Below are positions 19,509-28,244 of a stretch of DNA of 64,000 nt, one piece after another (positions within the stretch are counted from its first letter, which is position 1; the number at the start of each line of letters is the position of its first letter). The position numbers and the translations under genes are program-made. The stretch is from Sphingomonas changnyeongensis (GTDB lineage Bacteria > Pseudomonadota > Alphaproteobacteria > Sphingomonadales > Sphingomonadaceae): NCBI RefSeq assembly GCF_009913435.1, contig NZ_CP047895.1:2550501-2614500 (forward strand), given 5' to 3'. A model generated the notes under the pieces. It had not been told where the DNA came from, ran no database searches, and saw only the letters and a list, made by a program, of their open reading frames with translations.

Positions 19509-20009
19509 ATGACCGAAGAAACCAGCGCCACGCCCGAACAGGATTTCGCCAACGGCGCGGACACCCAGCCCCAGGTCGGCATCATCTCGCAATATGTGAA
19601 GGATTTCTCGTTCGAGAATCCGAACGCCCCCAATGTCTATCAGTGGCAGGGCCAGCCGCAGATCGACGTCCAGTTCAACATCGGGTCGAACAAGGTCGCC
19701 GACGACGTCTATGAAGTCGTGATCAAGATCGACGTGAAGGCGGTGTCGGCCGACCGCACGGCGTTCCAGGTCGAACTGGCCTATGCCGGGCTGTTCGGCA
19801 TCCGCAACGTGCCGGAAGAGCAGATCCAGCCCTTCTGCTATGCCGAAGCCCCGCGCCTGATCTTCCCGTTCGCCCGCCGGATCCTGGCCGATGCGGTGCG
19901 CGACGGCGGCTTCCCGCCGCTGATGCTCGAGCCGATCGACTTTGCCGGCCTGTATGTGCAGCAAGCCCAGGCCCAGCTCGCCCAGAGCCAGCCGGCCGGC
20001 GAGGCCTGA
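19509..20009 (+). CDS. secB: Protein-export chaperone SecB
   Basis: SecB is a cytoplasmic tetrameric chaperone that keeps preproteins unfolded and hands them to SecA. The 166-residue product carries the SecB core: QYVKDFSFENPNAP near residue 27, YEVVIKIDVKA, AFQVELAYAGLF, ICYAEAP-type segment FCYAEAPRLIFPFARR and GGFPPLMLEPIDF. The Gln-rich tail is typical of sphingomonads. It is divergent from the Tim44-like gene; the 185-nt gap carries the palindrome at 19429-19446. Confidence 0.97.
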   Translation: MTEETSATPEQDFANGADTQPQVGIISQYVKDFSFENPNAPNVYQWQGQPQIDVQFNIGSNKVADDVYEVVIKIDVKAVSADRTAFQVELAYAGLFGIRNVPEEQIQPFCYAEAPRLIFPFARRILADAVRDGGFPPLMLEPIDFAGLYVQQAQAQLAQSQPAGEA

Positions 20010-20037
20010 TCCGGCAGCGCCCGGCGGGGCCGCGACC

Positions 20038-21588
20038 ATGAATCTGGTCAGGGCGATCGGCACGATCGGCGGCATGACGATGGTCAGCCGCATCGCCGGT
20101 TTCGCGCGTGAAATGCTGATGGCGCGGATCATGGGCGCATCGGGGGCCGCCGATGCGTTCCTGGTCGCGTTCCGCCTGCCCAACACCTTTCGCCGCCTGT
20201 TCGGCGAAGGGGCGTTTTCGGCCGGGTTCGTGCCGCTGTTTTCCAAGCGGCTGCACGGCGAAGGCGGGATCGAGGATGCCCGCGCTTTTTCAGAAGAGGT
20301 GCTGGCGGTCTTCCTGCCCAGCCTGATGCTGTTCACCCTGGTGTTCGAGCTGGCGATGCCGCTGTTCGTCGCGGCCATCGCCTCGGGCTATGTCGGCGCG
20401 AAGTTCGACCTGACGGTCACCCTCACCCGCATCACCTTCCCCTATCTGCTGCTGATCAGCCTCGTCTCGCTGTTTTCGGGCGTGCTCAACTCGCTGACCC
20501 GCTTTGCGGCCGCCGCGTTCGCGCCGGCGCTGCTCAACGTGGCGATGGTCGGGGCGCTGCTGATCGTGCCCGACGGCGGGATCGCGACCGCCCATGCGCT
20601 TGCCTGGGGCGTGGTGGCGGGCGGCGTGCTGCAGATGGCGCTGATGTGGAACAGCGCGCGCCGGGCGGGGATTTCGCTGCGCCTCAGGCGTCCGCGGCTG
20701 ACGCCGGGGGTCAGGCAGTTCTTCGTCGTCGTCATTCCAGCGACCTTGGGCGCGGGCGTCTATCAGGTCAGCCAGCTGATCGACACCTTCTTTGCCACCC
20801 GCCTGCCCGAAGGGTCGATCAGCTATCTGAACTATGCCGACCGGCTCAACCAGCTGCCGCTGTCGGTGATCGGCACCGCGCTTGGCACCGCGATCCTGCC
20901 GCAGATCAGCCGGATGATCGCCGAGGACCGGCCCGACGAGGCGGCGGGCGTGCAGTCGCGCGCGGTTGAGCTGGCGATGCTGCTGTGCGTGCCGGCGTTC
21001 CTGGCGCTGGCCGCTGTTGCGGAGCCTTTGGTCGCTGCCCTGTTCCAGGGGGGCAAGTTCACCGCCGAGGATGCGCGCGTCACCGGCATGACGCTGGCGA
21101 TCATCGCCGCCGGCCTGCCCGCTTATGTGCTGGTCAAGGTGATCACCCCCGGCTTTTACGCGCGGCAGGATACGGCCACCCCGGTCAAGACCGCGGTCAT
21201 CGTGCTGATCGCGAACATCGTCCTCAACTTCGCGCTGATCCCGCCCTTTGGCATTTACGGCCTTGCTGCCGCGATTGCGCTGTGTTCGTGGCTCAACTGC
21301 GCGATGCTCTACATCGTGCTGCGCGCGCGCGGCCATTTCCGCATCGAGCCATGGCTATGGGGGCGCATCGCCCGCCAGCTTGCCGCCGGCGCGCTGATGG
21401 TTGCAGCGCTCATCGGCATGAAGCTGCTGCTCGCCGACTTTTTCGCCGGCTCGACCGGGCGGCGGCTGATCGCGGTGGTGGCGCTGTGCGGCACCGGCGG
21501 CATCGTCTATTTCGGCACCGCGCTGCTGATCGGCGGCATGGACAGACAGGGACTGGCGCTGATCCTGCGCCGCAAGAGGAAAGCATGA
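20038..21588 (+). CDS. murJ: Lipid II flippase MurJ
   Basis: MurJ flips lipid II across the inner membrane for peptidoglycan synthesis. The 516-residue protein has about 14 membrane helices and the family signature at the N-terminus: [41 protein letters not shown] and FVPLFSKR. The essential Arg residues in these loops are present. The ATG at 20038 is chosen from this signature. The stop overlaps the trpS start (ATGATG at 21585-21590). A G6 run at 21047-21052 inside the gene is intact, in contrast to the damaged runs elsewhere. Confidence 0.97.
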   Translation: MNLVRAIGTIGGMTMVSRIAGFAREMLMARIMGASGAADAFLVAFRLPNTFRRLFGEGAFSAGFVPLFSKRLHGEGGIEDARAFSEEVLAVFLPSLMLFTLVFELAMPLFVAAIASGYVGAKFDLTVTLTRITFPYLLLISLVSLFSGVLNSLTRFAAAAFAPALLNVAMVGALLIVPDGGIATAHALAWGVVAGGVLQMALMWNSARRAGISLRLRRPRLTPGVRQFFVVVIPATLGAGVYQVSQLIDTFFATRLPEGSISYLNYADRLNQLPLSVIGTALGTAILPQISRMIAEDRPDEAAGVQSRAVELAMLLCVPAFLALAAVAEPLVAALFQGGKFTAEDARVTGMTLAIIAAGLPAYVLVKVITPGFYARQDTATPVKTAVIVLIANIVLNFALIPPFGIYGLAAAIALCSWLNCAMLYIVLRARGHFRIEPWLWGRIARQLAAGALMVAALIGMKLLLADFFAGSTGRRLIAVVALCGTGGIVYFGTALLIGGMDRQGLALILRRKRKA

Positions 21589-22595
21589 TGCGGATCGTCT
21601 CGGGCATCCAGCCCACCGGCAAGCTCCATCTCGGCAATTATCTGGGCGCGATCCGCAACTGGGTGCGGATGCAGGACGAAAATGCCGCTGCCGGCGGCGA
21701 GACGCTGTTCTTTCTTGCCGATCTGCATTCGCTGTCCGACCACATCCCCGCCGAAACGCGGCGCGAGGGCGTGCGCGAAATGGCCGCCGCGCTGATCGCC
21801 GCCGGCGTCGATCCGGCGCGCGCGATCCTGTTCAACCAGGCGCGGGTGCCCGCCCATGCCGAGCTGTGCTGGCTGCTCAACGGCACCGCGCGCATGGGCT
21901 GGCTCAACCGCATGACCCAGTGGAAGGACAAGGCCGGCAAGAACCGCGAGGGCGCGTCGGTGGCGCTGTTCGACTATCCGGTGCTGCAGGCGGCCGATGT
22001 GCTCGTCTATCAGGCGACCCATGTGCCGGTGGGCGAGGACCAGAAACAGCATCTGGAGCTGGCGCGCGACATCGCGACCAAGTTCAACACCGATTTCGGG
22101 GTCGAGCTGTTTCCCCTGCCCGATCCGATCATCCCGCCGGCCGCCGCGCGGATCATGTCGCTGCGCGACGGCAGCGCCAAAATGTCCAAATCCGACCCGT
22201 CGGACATGGCGCGGATCAACCTGGCGGACGATGATGATCTGATCGCCCAGAAGATCAAAAAGGCCAAGACCGATCCCGAACCGCTGCCCGGCGAGGCGGC
22301 GGGGCTGGAGGCGCGGCCCGAGGCGCGCAATCTGGTCGGCATCTATGCCGCCCTTGCCGACCAGAGCGTCGATCAGGTGCTCGCCCGGTTCGCCGGCCAG
22401 GGCTTTGGCGCGTTCAAGCCGGCGCTGGCCGAGCTGCTGGTCGAGACGCTGCGCCCGATCCGCGACCGGTTCGTCGCGCTCAAGGACGATCATGACGCGA
22501 TCGACCGGGTGCTGATGGCAGGGGCCGAGCGGGCCGCAGCACTTGCCGCGCCGACGCTTGATGCCGCCTATCGGGCGCTCGGCCTGTTCCGCTGA
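21585..22595 (+). CDS. trpS: Tryptophanyl-tRNA synthetase
   Basis: A class I aminoacyl-tRNA synthetase charging tRNA-Trp. The 336-residue product has the HIGH-like [14 protein letters not shown] near residue 10 and the KMSKS motif in [11 protein letters not shown] near 200. The family's [13 protein letters not shown] segment is also present. It starts with tandem ATGs overlapping the murJ stop. The pairing murJ-trpS is common in alphaproteobacteria. Confidence 0.98.
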   Translation: MMRIVSGIQPTGKLHLGNYLGAIRNWVRMQDENAAAGGETLFFLADLHSLSDHIPAETRREGVREMAAALIAAGVDPARAILFNQARVPAHAELCWLLNGTARMGWLNRMTQWKDKAGKNREGASVALFDYPVLQAADVLVYQATHVPVGEDQKQHLELARDIATKFNTDFGVELFPLPDPIIPPAAARIMSLRDGSAKMSKSDPSDMARINLADDDDLIAQKIKKAKTDPEPLPGEAAGLEARPEARNLVGIYAALADQSVDQVLARFAGQGFGAFKPALAELLVETLRPIRDRFVALKDDHDAIDRVLMAGAERAAALAAPTLDAAYRALGLFR

Positions 22596-22714
22596 CGTCG
22601 GGCGGGTCCGGCGGTCCTGCGGCAGCTTGACCCGTTCATGCGTTCAACCGACATTCAGCCGTGCCGGGCGACAATCGGCATATAAGAAGGCAACAGAGCA
22701 TAAAGGGCCTTTCG

Positions 22715-23377
22715 ATGTCGGCGACGAGGAAGATGATGTTGGCGGCGGCTCCGGTGGCGCTTCTGGCGCTCGGCGGCTGCGCGCAGAGTTTCAGTGCCAA
22801 GGTCAACCGTTTCGCGGCGCTGCCCGCGCCCCCCGCACAGGGGCAGAGCTTCGTGATCAAGGCCGCCGATCCCAAGCTGGATGGCGGGCTGGAGTTTCGC
22901 AGCTATGCGAAGCTGGTCGCGCGCGAGCTTGAGCGATTCGGCTATCGCGAGGCAACCGGCGACGGTGCCGCCAATCTGACCGTGACGCTCGATTACGGCG
23001 TCGACAATGGCCGTGAGCGTATCACCACCACCCCCGGTTTCGGCGGCTTTGGCGGTTTCGGCGGCTGGGGTGGCGGCTGGGGCGGCTGGGGCTGGGGCGG
23101 CCGCTGGGTCGATCCCTTCTGGGGTCCGGGCTTCGGGCCGGGCTTTGGCGGAGGCTGGGGTGCCGATGTACGCAGCTACACCATCTATAACAGCCAGCTG
23201 CGCATGGAGATCAGCGAAGCGGGCGGCCAGCGCGTGTTCGAGGGCACGGCGCGGGCGGTGTCGCGCAGCGACGATCTGCCCTATCTGGTCCCCAATCTGG
23301 TCGAGGCGATGTTCACCGGCTTCCCGGGTAATTCGGGTGAGACGGTGACGATCAAGATCCCGCCCAAGAAGAAGTAA
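22715..23377 (+). CDS. DUF4136-type lipoprotein
   Basis: A 220-residue predicted outer-membrane lipoprotein. The ATG at 22715 follows an AAAGGG site and starts a lipoprotein signal ending in LLALGGC (Cys near residue 22). The body resembles DUF4136: FVIKAADPKLDGGLEFRSY, a beta-rich middle with ANLTVTLDYGVD, and a C-terminal SEAGGQRVFEGTARAVS. Residues of about 110-150 form a strongly Gly/Trp/Phe-rich insert. The function is unknown. A possible TATAAG -10 box lies at 22681-22686. The gene ends 50 nt before a strong terminator. Confidence 0.85.
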   Translation: MSATRKMMLAAAPVALLALGGCAQSFSAKVNRFAALPAPPAQGQSFVIKAADPKLDGGLEFRSYAKLVARELERFGYREATGDGAANLTVTLDYGVDNGRERITTTPGFGGFGGFGGWGGGWGGWGWGGRWVDPFWGPGFGPGFGGGWGADVRSYTIYNSQLRMEISEAGGQRVFEGTARAVSRSDDLPYLVPNLVEAMFTGFPGNSGETVTIKIPPKKK

Positions 23378-23427
23378 ATCCATGCACGCGCCCCGGCCGC
23401 ACGCCGGGGCGCGGTGCGGTGGACGAA

Positions 23428-23469
23428 AAAAGGGCCACTGCCGTCGTGAATGACGGCAGCGGCCCTTTT
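23428..23469. terminator. Bidirectional intrinsic terminator between the DUF4136 lipoprotein and dnaA
   Basis: An 18-bp stem (23428-23445 with 23452-23469) has one A/C mismatch and a 6-nt GTGAAT loop. It begins with AAAA and ends with TTTT, so it provides a U tract in both directions (CTTTTCTTTT follows on the plus strand). It sits between convergent genes: 50 nt after the lipoprotein stop and 46 nt after the dnaA stop. Confidence 0.93.
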
Positions 23470-23515
23470 CTTTTGCTCCGATCCTGCCCTGCGGCGCGGA
23501 TCGGGCCGCCGGGGA

Positions 23516-24910
23516 TCAGGCCTCGAGCTGGCGGATCAGCGCGCGCACATCGGCGTCGAGATCAGCATCCTGGCCGCGCAGCTTTTCGATCTGCTTGACC
23601 GCATGGATGACGGTCGTGTGATCGCGCCCGCCAAAGCGGCGGCCGATTTCGGGCAGCGAGCGCGGGGTCAGCCGCTTGGCCAGATACATGGCGATCTGGC
23701 GCGGACGTGCGACCGCACGGGCGCGGCGGGCCGACACCATTTCCGACTGGCGCATCCCGTAATGGGCGGACACGGCGCGCTGAATCTCGTCGATGGTGAT
23801 CCGCCGGGTCGAGGCGTTCAGCATCTCGCCCAGCACCTCCTGCGCGAACGCAAGGTCGATCACCCGCTCGTTGAGCAGCGCATAGGCGGTCAGGCGGTTG
23901 AGCGCGCCCTCAAGCTCGCGGATGCTGGTCTGGATGCGCGCGGCGAGCAGCTCGGCGACCTGATCGGGCATCGCGACATCGGCCATCCCGGCCAGCTTGG
24001 CGCGGACGATGGCCAGGCGCAGCGCATAGCCGGCAGGCTTGATGTCGACGACCAGCCCGCTGCCCAGCCGCGAGAGGATGCGCGTTTCAACCCCGTCAAG
24101 CGCCTGGGGCGCGCGGTCGGCCGAAATCACCACCTGACGCCCGGCGGCCATCAGCTCGTTCAGCGTGTGCAGAAACTCTTCCTGCGTCGATCCCTTGCCG
24201 GCGATGAACTGGATGTCGTCAATCATCAGCAGATCGGCCGAACGCAGCCGCTGCTTGAACGCCAGCGTGTCGCGGTCGCGCATCGCCGAGACGAAATCGA
24301 CCATGAACTTTTCGGCCGACATGAACAGGATCGTCGCGCTAGGCATGCGGGCGCGGAATGCCGCGCCGATCGCGTTCATCAGATGCGTCTTGCCCTGGCC
24401 GGTGCCCGAATGGATGTAAAGCGGGCTGAAGCGCAGCTCGCCGGCGGCCAGCGCGCGGGCGGCGTTGAACGCCATCCGGTTTTCATCGCCGACCACGAAT
24501 CGCTCGAAGCTCTGCCGCGGATCGAACGCCGGATGCGGCGCGGGCTGAGCCGGTGCGGCGGCAGCGGCCGGCTGATCGGCCTCGTCGCGCGGATAGAGAC
24601 GGGTGACGACATCGGTCGGCGCGACGTCGATGCGCACCTCGCGCACGCCGGGCAGCGCCGCGCGCCATGCCAGCGTCAGCCGGTCGGCATAATGGGCGCG
24701 CACCCAGTTCGCCATGAACTCGGTCGGCACGGTCAGGCGGACAAGATCGCCCGCCTCGCTCACATCGGCGAGCATGATCGGCTTCAGCCAGTGATCGAAC
24801 AGCCGGGCGCCGCAATCGCGCTTCAGCCCGTCCCGGATGCGCCCCCAGGCGGTCGTGATCTGTTCGCCACGTTCCATCTGTTCCTGTTCCCGCATCCGCA
24901 TCTGCGCCAT
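23516..24910 (-). CDS. dnaA: Chromosomal replication initiator DnaA
   Basis: DnaA binds origin boxes, melts DNA and loads the helicase. The 464-residue protein has domain I (residues 15-100, with FDHWLKPI), a short Ala/Pro-rich domain II, the AAA+ domain with Walker A HSGTGQGKTHLM, Walker B LLMIDDIQF and sensor regions, and a C-terminal domain IV with the box-recognition helix GRDHTTVIHAVKQIE. The ATG at 24910 has a strong GGGGGAGGCGAG site; longer in-frame starts are unlikely. Upstream lie two DnaA boxes and four GANTC sites, suggesting autoregulation and methylation control as in other alphaproteobacteria. Confidence 0.98.
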   Translation of the reverse strand: MAQMRMREQEQMERGEQITTAWGRIRDGLKRDCGARLFDHWLKPIMLADVSEAGDLVRLTVPTEFMANWVRAHYADRLTLAWRAALPGVREVRIDVAPTDVVTRLYPRDEADQPAAAAAPAQPAPHPAFDPRQSFERFVVGDENRMAFNAARALAAGELRFSPLYIHSGTGQGKTHLMNAIGAAFRARMPSATILFMSAEKFMVDFVSAMRDRDTLAFKQRLRSADLLMIDDIQFIAGKGSTQEEFLHTLNELMAAGRQVVISADRAPQALDGVETRILSRLGSGLVVDIKPAGYALRLAIVRAKLAGMADVAMPDQVAELLAARIQTSIRELEGALNRLTAYALLNERVIDLAFAQEVLGEMLNASTRRITIDEIQRAVSAHYGMRQSEMVSARRARAVARPRQIAMYLAKRLTPRSLPEIGRRFGGRDHTTVIHAVKQIEKLRGQDADLDADVRALIRQLEA

Positions 24911-25105
24911 CTCGCCTCCCCCACGCACCTGGCCCTTACGCCGGGCCCGACCGCAGGGCCGCACCCGCAGGTCCGGCCCCTCTTACTCCCTGCTCCGGCA
25001 CCGGGCCGCATGCGGCCCCGCAGGCATCCGCCCGGCGCGCACGAACCTGCCGCCAAGGCGAGCGCCTTGCCGCAAGCACATCCGCAGGGACTGAACCCGC
25101 GCCCC

Positions 25106-25286
25106 GATTCGAGCGCCGGAAACCAAGTTTTAGGGGCCGGATCGCGAGTCGATCAAGGCTCGCACCGTCAATATTCGGAAATAATCCCCGTTGACTCGCA
25201 AAACCGCCATTTTTCCACAGCCCCAGTCAAGGCCATGATATTCAACGGCTTTTTACACATGAAACGCGGGCGTAACGACACGAATC
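25106..25286. promoter_or_regulatory. Region upstream of dnaA with two DnaA boxes and four GANTC sites (origin-like or autoregulatory)
   Basis: The 485-nt gap between rpsT and dnaA holds no gene. It is less GC-rich than its surroundings. TTTTCCACA (25211-25219) and TTTTACACA (25251-25259) both match the DnaA box consensus TTWTNCACA, lie in the same orientation and are 40 nt apart. GANTC sites, targets of CcrM-type methylation, occur at 25106-25110, 25146-25150, 25193-25197 and 25282-25286. It may be part of an origin or a DnaA-responsive promoter. Two boxes are few for a full origin. Confidence 0.55.
25128..25156 (-). promoter_or_regulatory. Candidate dnaA promoter
   Basis: On the minus strand TTGATC (25156-25151) and CTAAAA (25133-25128) are separated by 17 nt. 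This predicts a start near 25121 and a leader of about 210 nt before dnaA. One GANTC site (25146-25150) lies in the spacer and overlaps its start, which would let methylation state affect transcription. Inferred from sequence only. Confidence 0.35.
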
Positions 25287-25318
25287 AAGGCGATCCCGTC
25301 ACTTAGCCGTCATATCTG

Positions 25319-25362
25319 TGAAACAAACAGCAAGACCCGCCGGACGCAGGGCGTCCGGCGGG
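25319..25362 (-). terminator. Intrinsic terminator of rpsT
   Basis: A perfect 12-bp stem (25336-25347 with 25351-25362, 3-nt loop) lies 33 nt after the rpsT stop. On the minus strand it is followed by the T-rich TCTTGCTGTTTGTTT. It separates rpsT transcription from dnaA, so dnaA should have its own promoter. Confidence 0.85.
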
Positions 25363-25395
25363 CCGGCAGTTCCGTCAAGTCGGGGAAATGTGCGC

Positions 25396-25659
25396 TCAGG
25401 CGAGCGCGGCAACCCGCTTGGTCAGGCGCGAGAACTTGCGCGCCGCGGTGTTCTTGTGGAGCACGCCCTTGGCGACACCCCGGGCCAGTTCGGGCTGGAC
25501 GGCCGCAATCGCCTGCGCCGCCGCCGACTTGTCGCCCGACGCGATCGCCGCTTCGACCTTCTTCACGAAGGTGCGGATACGGCTGATGCGCGCGTGATTG
25601 ATGTCCGCGCGACGGGCGTTGCGACGGATGCGCTTCTTTGCTTGCGGCGTATTCGCCAT
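25396..25659 (-). CDS. rpsT: 30S ribosomal protein S20
   Basis: Small-subunit protein that binds 16S rRNA. The 87-residue product is almost entirely helical and basic, with the S20 start [16 protein letters not shown], then [16 protein letters not shown] and the C-terminal [16 protein letters not shown]. Length is normal and a GAGGA site precedes the ATG. The rpsT-dnaA order is conserved in many alphaproteobacteria. Confidence 0.98.
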   Translation of the reverse strand: MANTPQAKKRIRRNARRADINHARISRIRTFVKKVEAAIASGDKSAAAQAIAAVQPELARGVAKGVLHKNTAARKFSRLTKRVAALA

Positions 25660-25725
25660 CGAAATCCTCGAACTCGGTTTGAATAAAAAAGGCGCGACAG
25701 TCGAGCCGCGACCCGAAGGCCAGCC

Positions 25726-25753
25726 CCTTAGCCAAGAGGCGGCCCCGGGTCAA
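25726..25753 (-). promoter_or_regulatory. Candidate rpsT promoter
   Basis: TTGACC (25753-25748) and CTAAGG (25731-25726) with a 16-nt spacer on the minus strand, within the 116-nt gap before rpsT. The predicted transcript would start near 25719, giving a leader of about 60 nt. The fit to a sigma-70 type promoter is good at -35 and partial at -10. Confidence 0.45.
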
Positions 25754-25775
25754 CCATGGTCAGCGGGCCGAACGC

Positions 25776-26915
25776 TCAGTCGGCCAGGGCGAGCGCCTCA
25801 TAGCGAGCCAGATGATGATCGACCGAGCCGAACTGCCCCTCGATCATCGTTGCACGCTTGAAATAATGGCCGATCGCCAGCTCGTCGGTGATGCCGATGC
25901 CGCCATGGATCTGGACCGCGCTCTGCCCGGTGAAGCGCAGCCCGCGGCCGATCCGGGCCTTGGCCTGGCTGACCGCCGCACTCCGCTCGGCCGCCGGCAG
26001 GCCGAGCCGCAGCGTCGCCATCAGCGTCATCGATACCGCCTGCTCGACTTCCATGAACATATCGACCAGCCGGTGCTGGAGCACCTGGAAATCGGCGATG
26101 GCGCGACCGAACTGCTTGCGCTGCTTGGCATAGTCCATCGTGCCGGTGTGCAGGCGGCGCATCACGCCGGTGGCTTCGGCGCACAGCGCAGCGACCGCTT
26201 CGTCGACCACCTGCTCGATGAGCGGCAGGGCATCGCCCTCCCCACCCAGCAGCGCCTCGGCCCCGACCGCGCACTGTTCGAAATAGACTTCGGACGCGCG
26301 GAAGCCATCGACGGTCGGATAGTCGCGGCGGACGATGCCGGGCCGGTTCGCCTCGACAAGGAACAGGCCGATGCCGTCGGCATCGCGCTGGCCGCCGCCG
26401 GTGCGGGCGGTGACGAGCAGATGCGTCGCCCAGGGCGCGCCATAGACGACCGCCTTGTGGCCGTTGAGCACCCAGCCTGCGCCGTCGCGCCGCGCGGTCG
26501 TGCGCAGGTTCGACAGCTCATACCGGCCCTGCGGCTCGGCATAGGCAAAGGCGATGACGGCATCGCCAGCGATGATCTGGGGGATGACCGAATCGGCAAC
26601 CGCCCCGCCCACGGCCTTGAGCGCGCCGCCGCCGATGACGACCGTCTGCAGATAAGGCTCGATCGCGATCGCTTCGCCCAGCTGTTCCATCACGATCATG
26701 TTTTCGACCGCGCCGCCGCCCAGGCCGCCATGTGCTTCGGCAAAGGGCGCGCCCAATATGCCAAGCTCGGTCGCCAGCGCCCGCCAGATGCCGGGATCGC
26801 GCCCGGCCTCGCCCGCGATCCATTTGCGGCGGGTGTCGAAATCATAGGTATCGGCCAGATAGCGCGCAAGCGTGTCGCGCAGCATCTGCTGCGTCTCGTT
26901 GAAGCTGAAATCCAT
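25776..26915 (-). CDS. Acyl-CoA dehydrogenase (PimD-type small subunit)
   Basis: FAD-dependent acyl-CoA dehydrogenase of 379 residues. The N-terminal helical domain has SFNETQQMLRDTLARYL. The middle domain has IAFAYAEPQGRY, and the C-terminal domain has AKQRKQFGRAIADFQVLQHR and QIHGGIGITDELAIGHYFKR. It most resembles the partner of a two-gene pair often labelled pimeloyl-CoA dehydrogenase small subunit; the true substrate is unknown. It follows the second dehydrogenase gene by 66 nt, in which a perfect 10-bp hairpin lies. Such pairs often work as heteromers in acid or ring-cleavage product degradation. Confidence 0.88.
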   Translation of the reverse strand: MDFSFNETQQMLRDTLARYLADTYDFDTRRKWIAGEAGRDPGIWRALATELGILGAPFAEAHGGLGGGAVENMIVMEQLGEAIAIEPYLQTVVIGGGALKAVGGAVADSVIPQIIAGDAVIAFAYAEPQGRYELSNLRTTARRDGAGWVLNGHKAVVYGAPWATHLLVTARTGGGQRDADGIGLFLVEANRPGIVRRDYPTVDGFRASEVYFEQCAVGAEALLGGEGDALPLIEQVVDEAVAALCAEATGVMRRLHTGTMDYAKQRKQFGRAIADFQVLQHRLVDMFMEVEQAVSMTLMATLRLGLPAAERSAAVSQAKARIGRGLRFTGQSAVQIHGGIGITDELAIGHYFKRATMIEGQFGSVDHHLARYEALALAD

Positions 26916-26933
26916 GATGATCCTCTCACACGC

Positions 26934-26957
26934 CCCGCCCGGCCGTTGCCGGGCGGG
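26934..26957 (-). other. Intercistronic hairpin between the two acyl-CoA dehydrogenase genes
   Basis: A perfect 10-bp GC stem (26934-26943 with 26948-26957) with a CGTT loop lies 18 nt upstream of the second gene's ATG, in the 66-nt gap. No U tract follows. It could stabilise or process the mRNA, setting different levels for the two subunits, or hinder ribosome access to the second gene. Confidence 0.5.
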
Positions 26958-26981
26958 ACGATCCTGTCGTTCGGGTTCGGC

Positions 26982-28175
26982 TCAGAGGCCCAGCACCATC
27001 TTGGCGATGATGTTGCGCTGAATCTCGTTCGAGCCGCCATAGATGCTGGTCTTGCGGCCGTTGAAATAGGTCGGCGCGGCACGGTGCGCATAATCCGGGC
27101 CGATCGGCGTCGCATTGTCGCCGGTCGGGAAGCCCCGGAAATAGGGCGCGCCATAATGGCCGACCGCCTCGAGCGCGAGTTCGGTCAGGCGCTGCTGGAT
27201 CTCGGTGCCCTTGATCTTGAGCAGCGAGGATTCCGGCCCCGGCCCGCGGCCCGCCGCCTCGGAGGCAAGCGTGCGCAGCTCGGTGAACTCGAGCGCGGTC
27301 AGGTCCATTTCCAGCTCGGCGATCTTGCGCTTGAAAAACGCATTGGCGATCAGCGGACGGTCGCCGTCCATCTCGGCACGGGCGATGGTCTTGATCCGCT
27401 CCACGCCGCGCTTCGACCGCGCGACGCCGGCAATGCCGGTGCGTTCATGGGCAAGCAGGAACTTGGCGCAGGTCCAGCCCTTGTTTTCCTCATAGATGCG
27501 GTTCTCGACGGGCACGCGCACATCCTCGAGCCACACCTCGTTCACCTCATGCTCGCCGCCGAGCGTGATGATCGGCCGCACGGTGATGCCCGGCGTCTTC
27601 ATGTCGATGAGCAGGAACGAAATGCCTTCCTGCTGCTTGGCGTCGGGATCGGTGCGGACGAGGAAAAAGCCCCAGTCGGCATGCTGGGCCAGCGTCGTCC
27701 ACGTCTTCTGGCCGTTGACGATGTAATGATCGCCGTCGCGCACCGCGCGGGTGCGCAGCGACGCGAGGTCGGACCCGGCACCCGGTTCCGAATAGCCCTG
27801 GCACCACCAGTCATCGCCCGACAGGATGCGCGGCAGGAAGCGCGCCTTCTGCTCGGCCGTGCCGAAGGTGTAGATCACCGGGCCGACCATGTTGATGCCA
27901 AAGGGCATGATCGGGATGGTGTCGGCGCGCGCCAGTTCTTCCGACCAGATGTAACGCTGCGTCGTCGTCCAGCCGGGGCCGCCATATTGGGTCGGCCATG
28001 CCGGGGCCACCCAGCCTTTCTCGGCCAGGATCCGGTGCCAGGCCAGAAAATCCTCTTTGGCCAGTTCCTCGCCCTCATCGGCCTTTGCGCGCAGATGCGC
28101 GGGATAGTTTTCGGCGATGAAGGCGCGGGCCTCCTCGCGGAACGCGATGTCGGCGGGGCTGAACTCCAGGTCCAT
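26982..28175 (-). CDS. Acyl-CoA dehydrogenase (PimC-type large subunit)
   Basis: A 397-residue acyl-CoA dehydrogenase. Visible blocks are SPADIAFREEARAFIAENYP at the N-terminus, WWCQGYSEPGAGSDLASLRT (flavin/substrate contact) near residue 130, GQKTWTTLAQHADW, the helical KRKIAELEMDLTALEFTELR region, and the C-terminal SIYGGSNEIQRNIIAKMVL. It belongs with the pimeloyl-CoA dehydrogenase large-subunit group, although fatty, dicarboxylic or steroid-derived acyl-CoAs are possible substrates. It is first of the pair; a possible operator lies 37 nt upstream. Confidence 0.9.
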   Translation of the reverse strand: MDLEFSPADIAFREEARAFIAENYPAHLRAKADEGEELAKEDFLAWHRILAEKGWVAPAWPTQYGGPGWTTTQRYIWSEELARADTIPIMPFGINMVGPVIYTFGTAEQKARFLPRILSGDDWWCQGYSEPGAGSDLASLRTRAVRDGDHYIVNGQKTWTTLAQHADWGFFLVRTDPDAKQQEGISFLLIDMKTPGITVRPIITLGGEHEVNEVWLEDVRVPVENRIYEENKGWTCAKFLLAHERTGIAGVARSKRGVERIKTIARAEMDGDRPLIANAFFKRKIAELEMDLTALEFTELRTLASEAAGRGPGPESSLLKIKGTEIQQRLTELALEAVGHYGAPYFRGFPTGDNATPIGPDYAHRAAPTYFNGRKTSIYGGSNEIQRNIIAKMVLGL

Positions 28176-28211
28176 ATCTCTCTCCTTCCAGGCGCCCCTT
28201 GTATCGCCGCG

Positions 28212-28228
28212 CTTACGTTAACGGCAAG
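28212..28228. promoter_or_regulatory. Candidate operator upstream of the acyl-CoA dehydrogenase pair
   Basis: The 17-nt CTTACGTTAACGGCAAG has outer arms CTT/AAG and a CGTTAACG core. It resembles the ACGTTAACG-type sites of MerR-family regulators of acyl-CoA catabolism; this is from memory of the motif class and unverified. It lies between the PBP stop and the dehydrogenase start, 37 nt from the latter. A second small palindrome, ACCGT-T-ACGGT, is at 28241-28251. Confidence 0.35.
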
Positions 28229-28244
28229 CGGGAAGAGTGGACCG

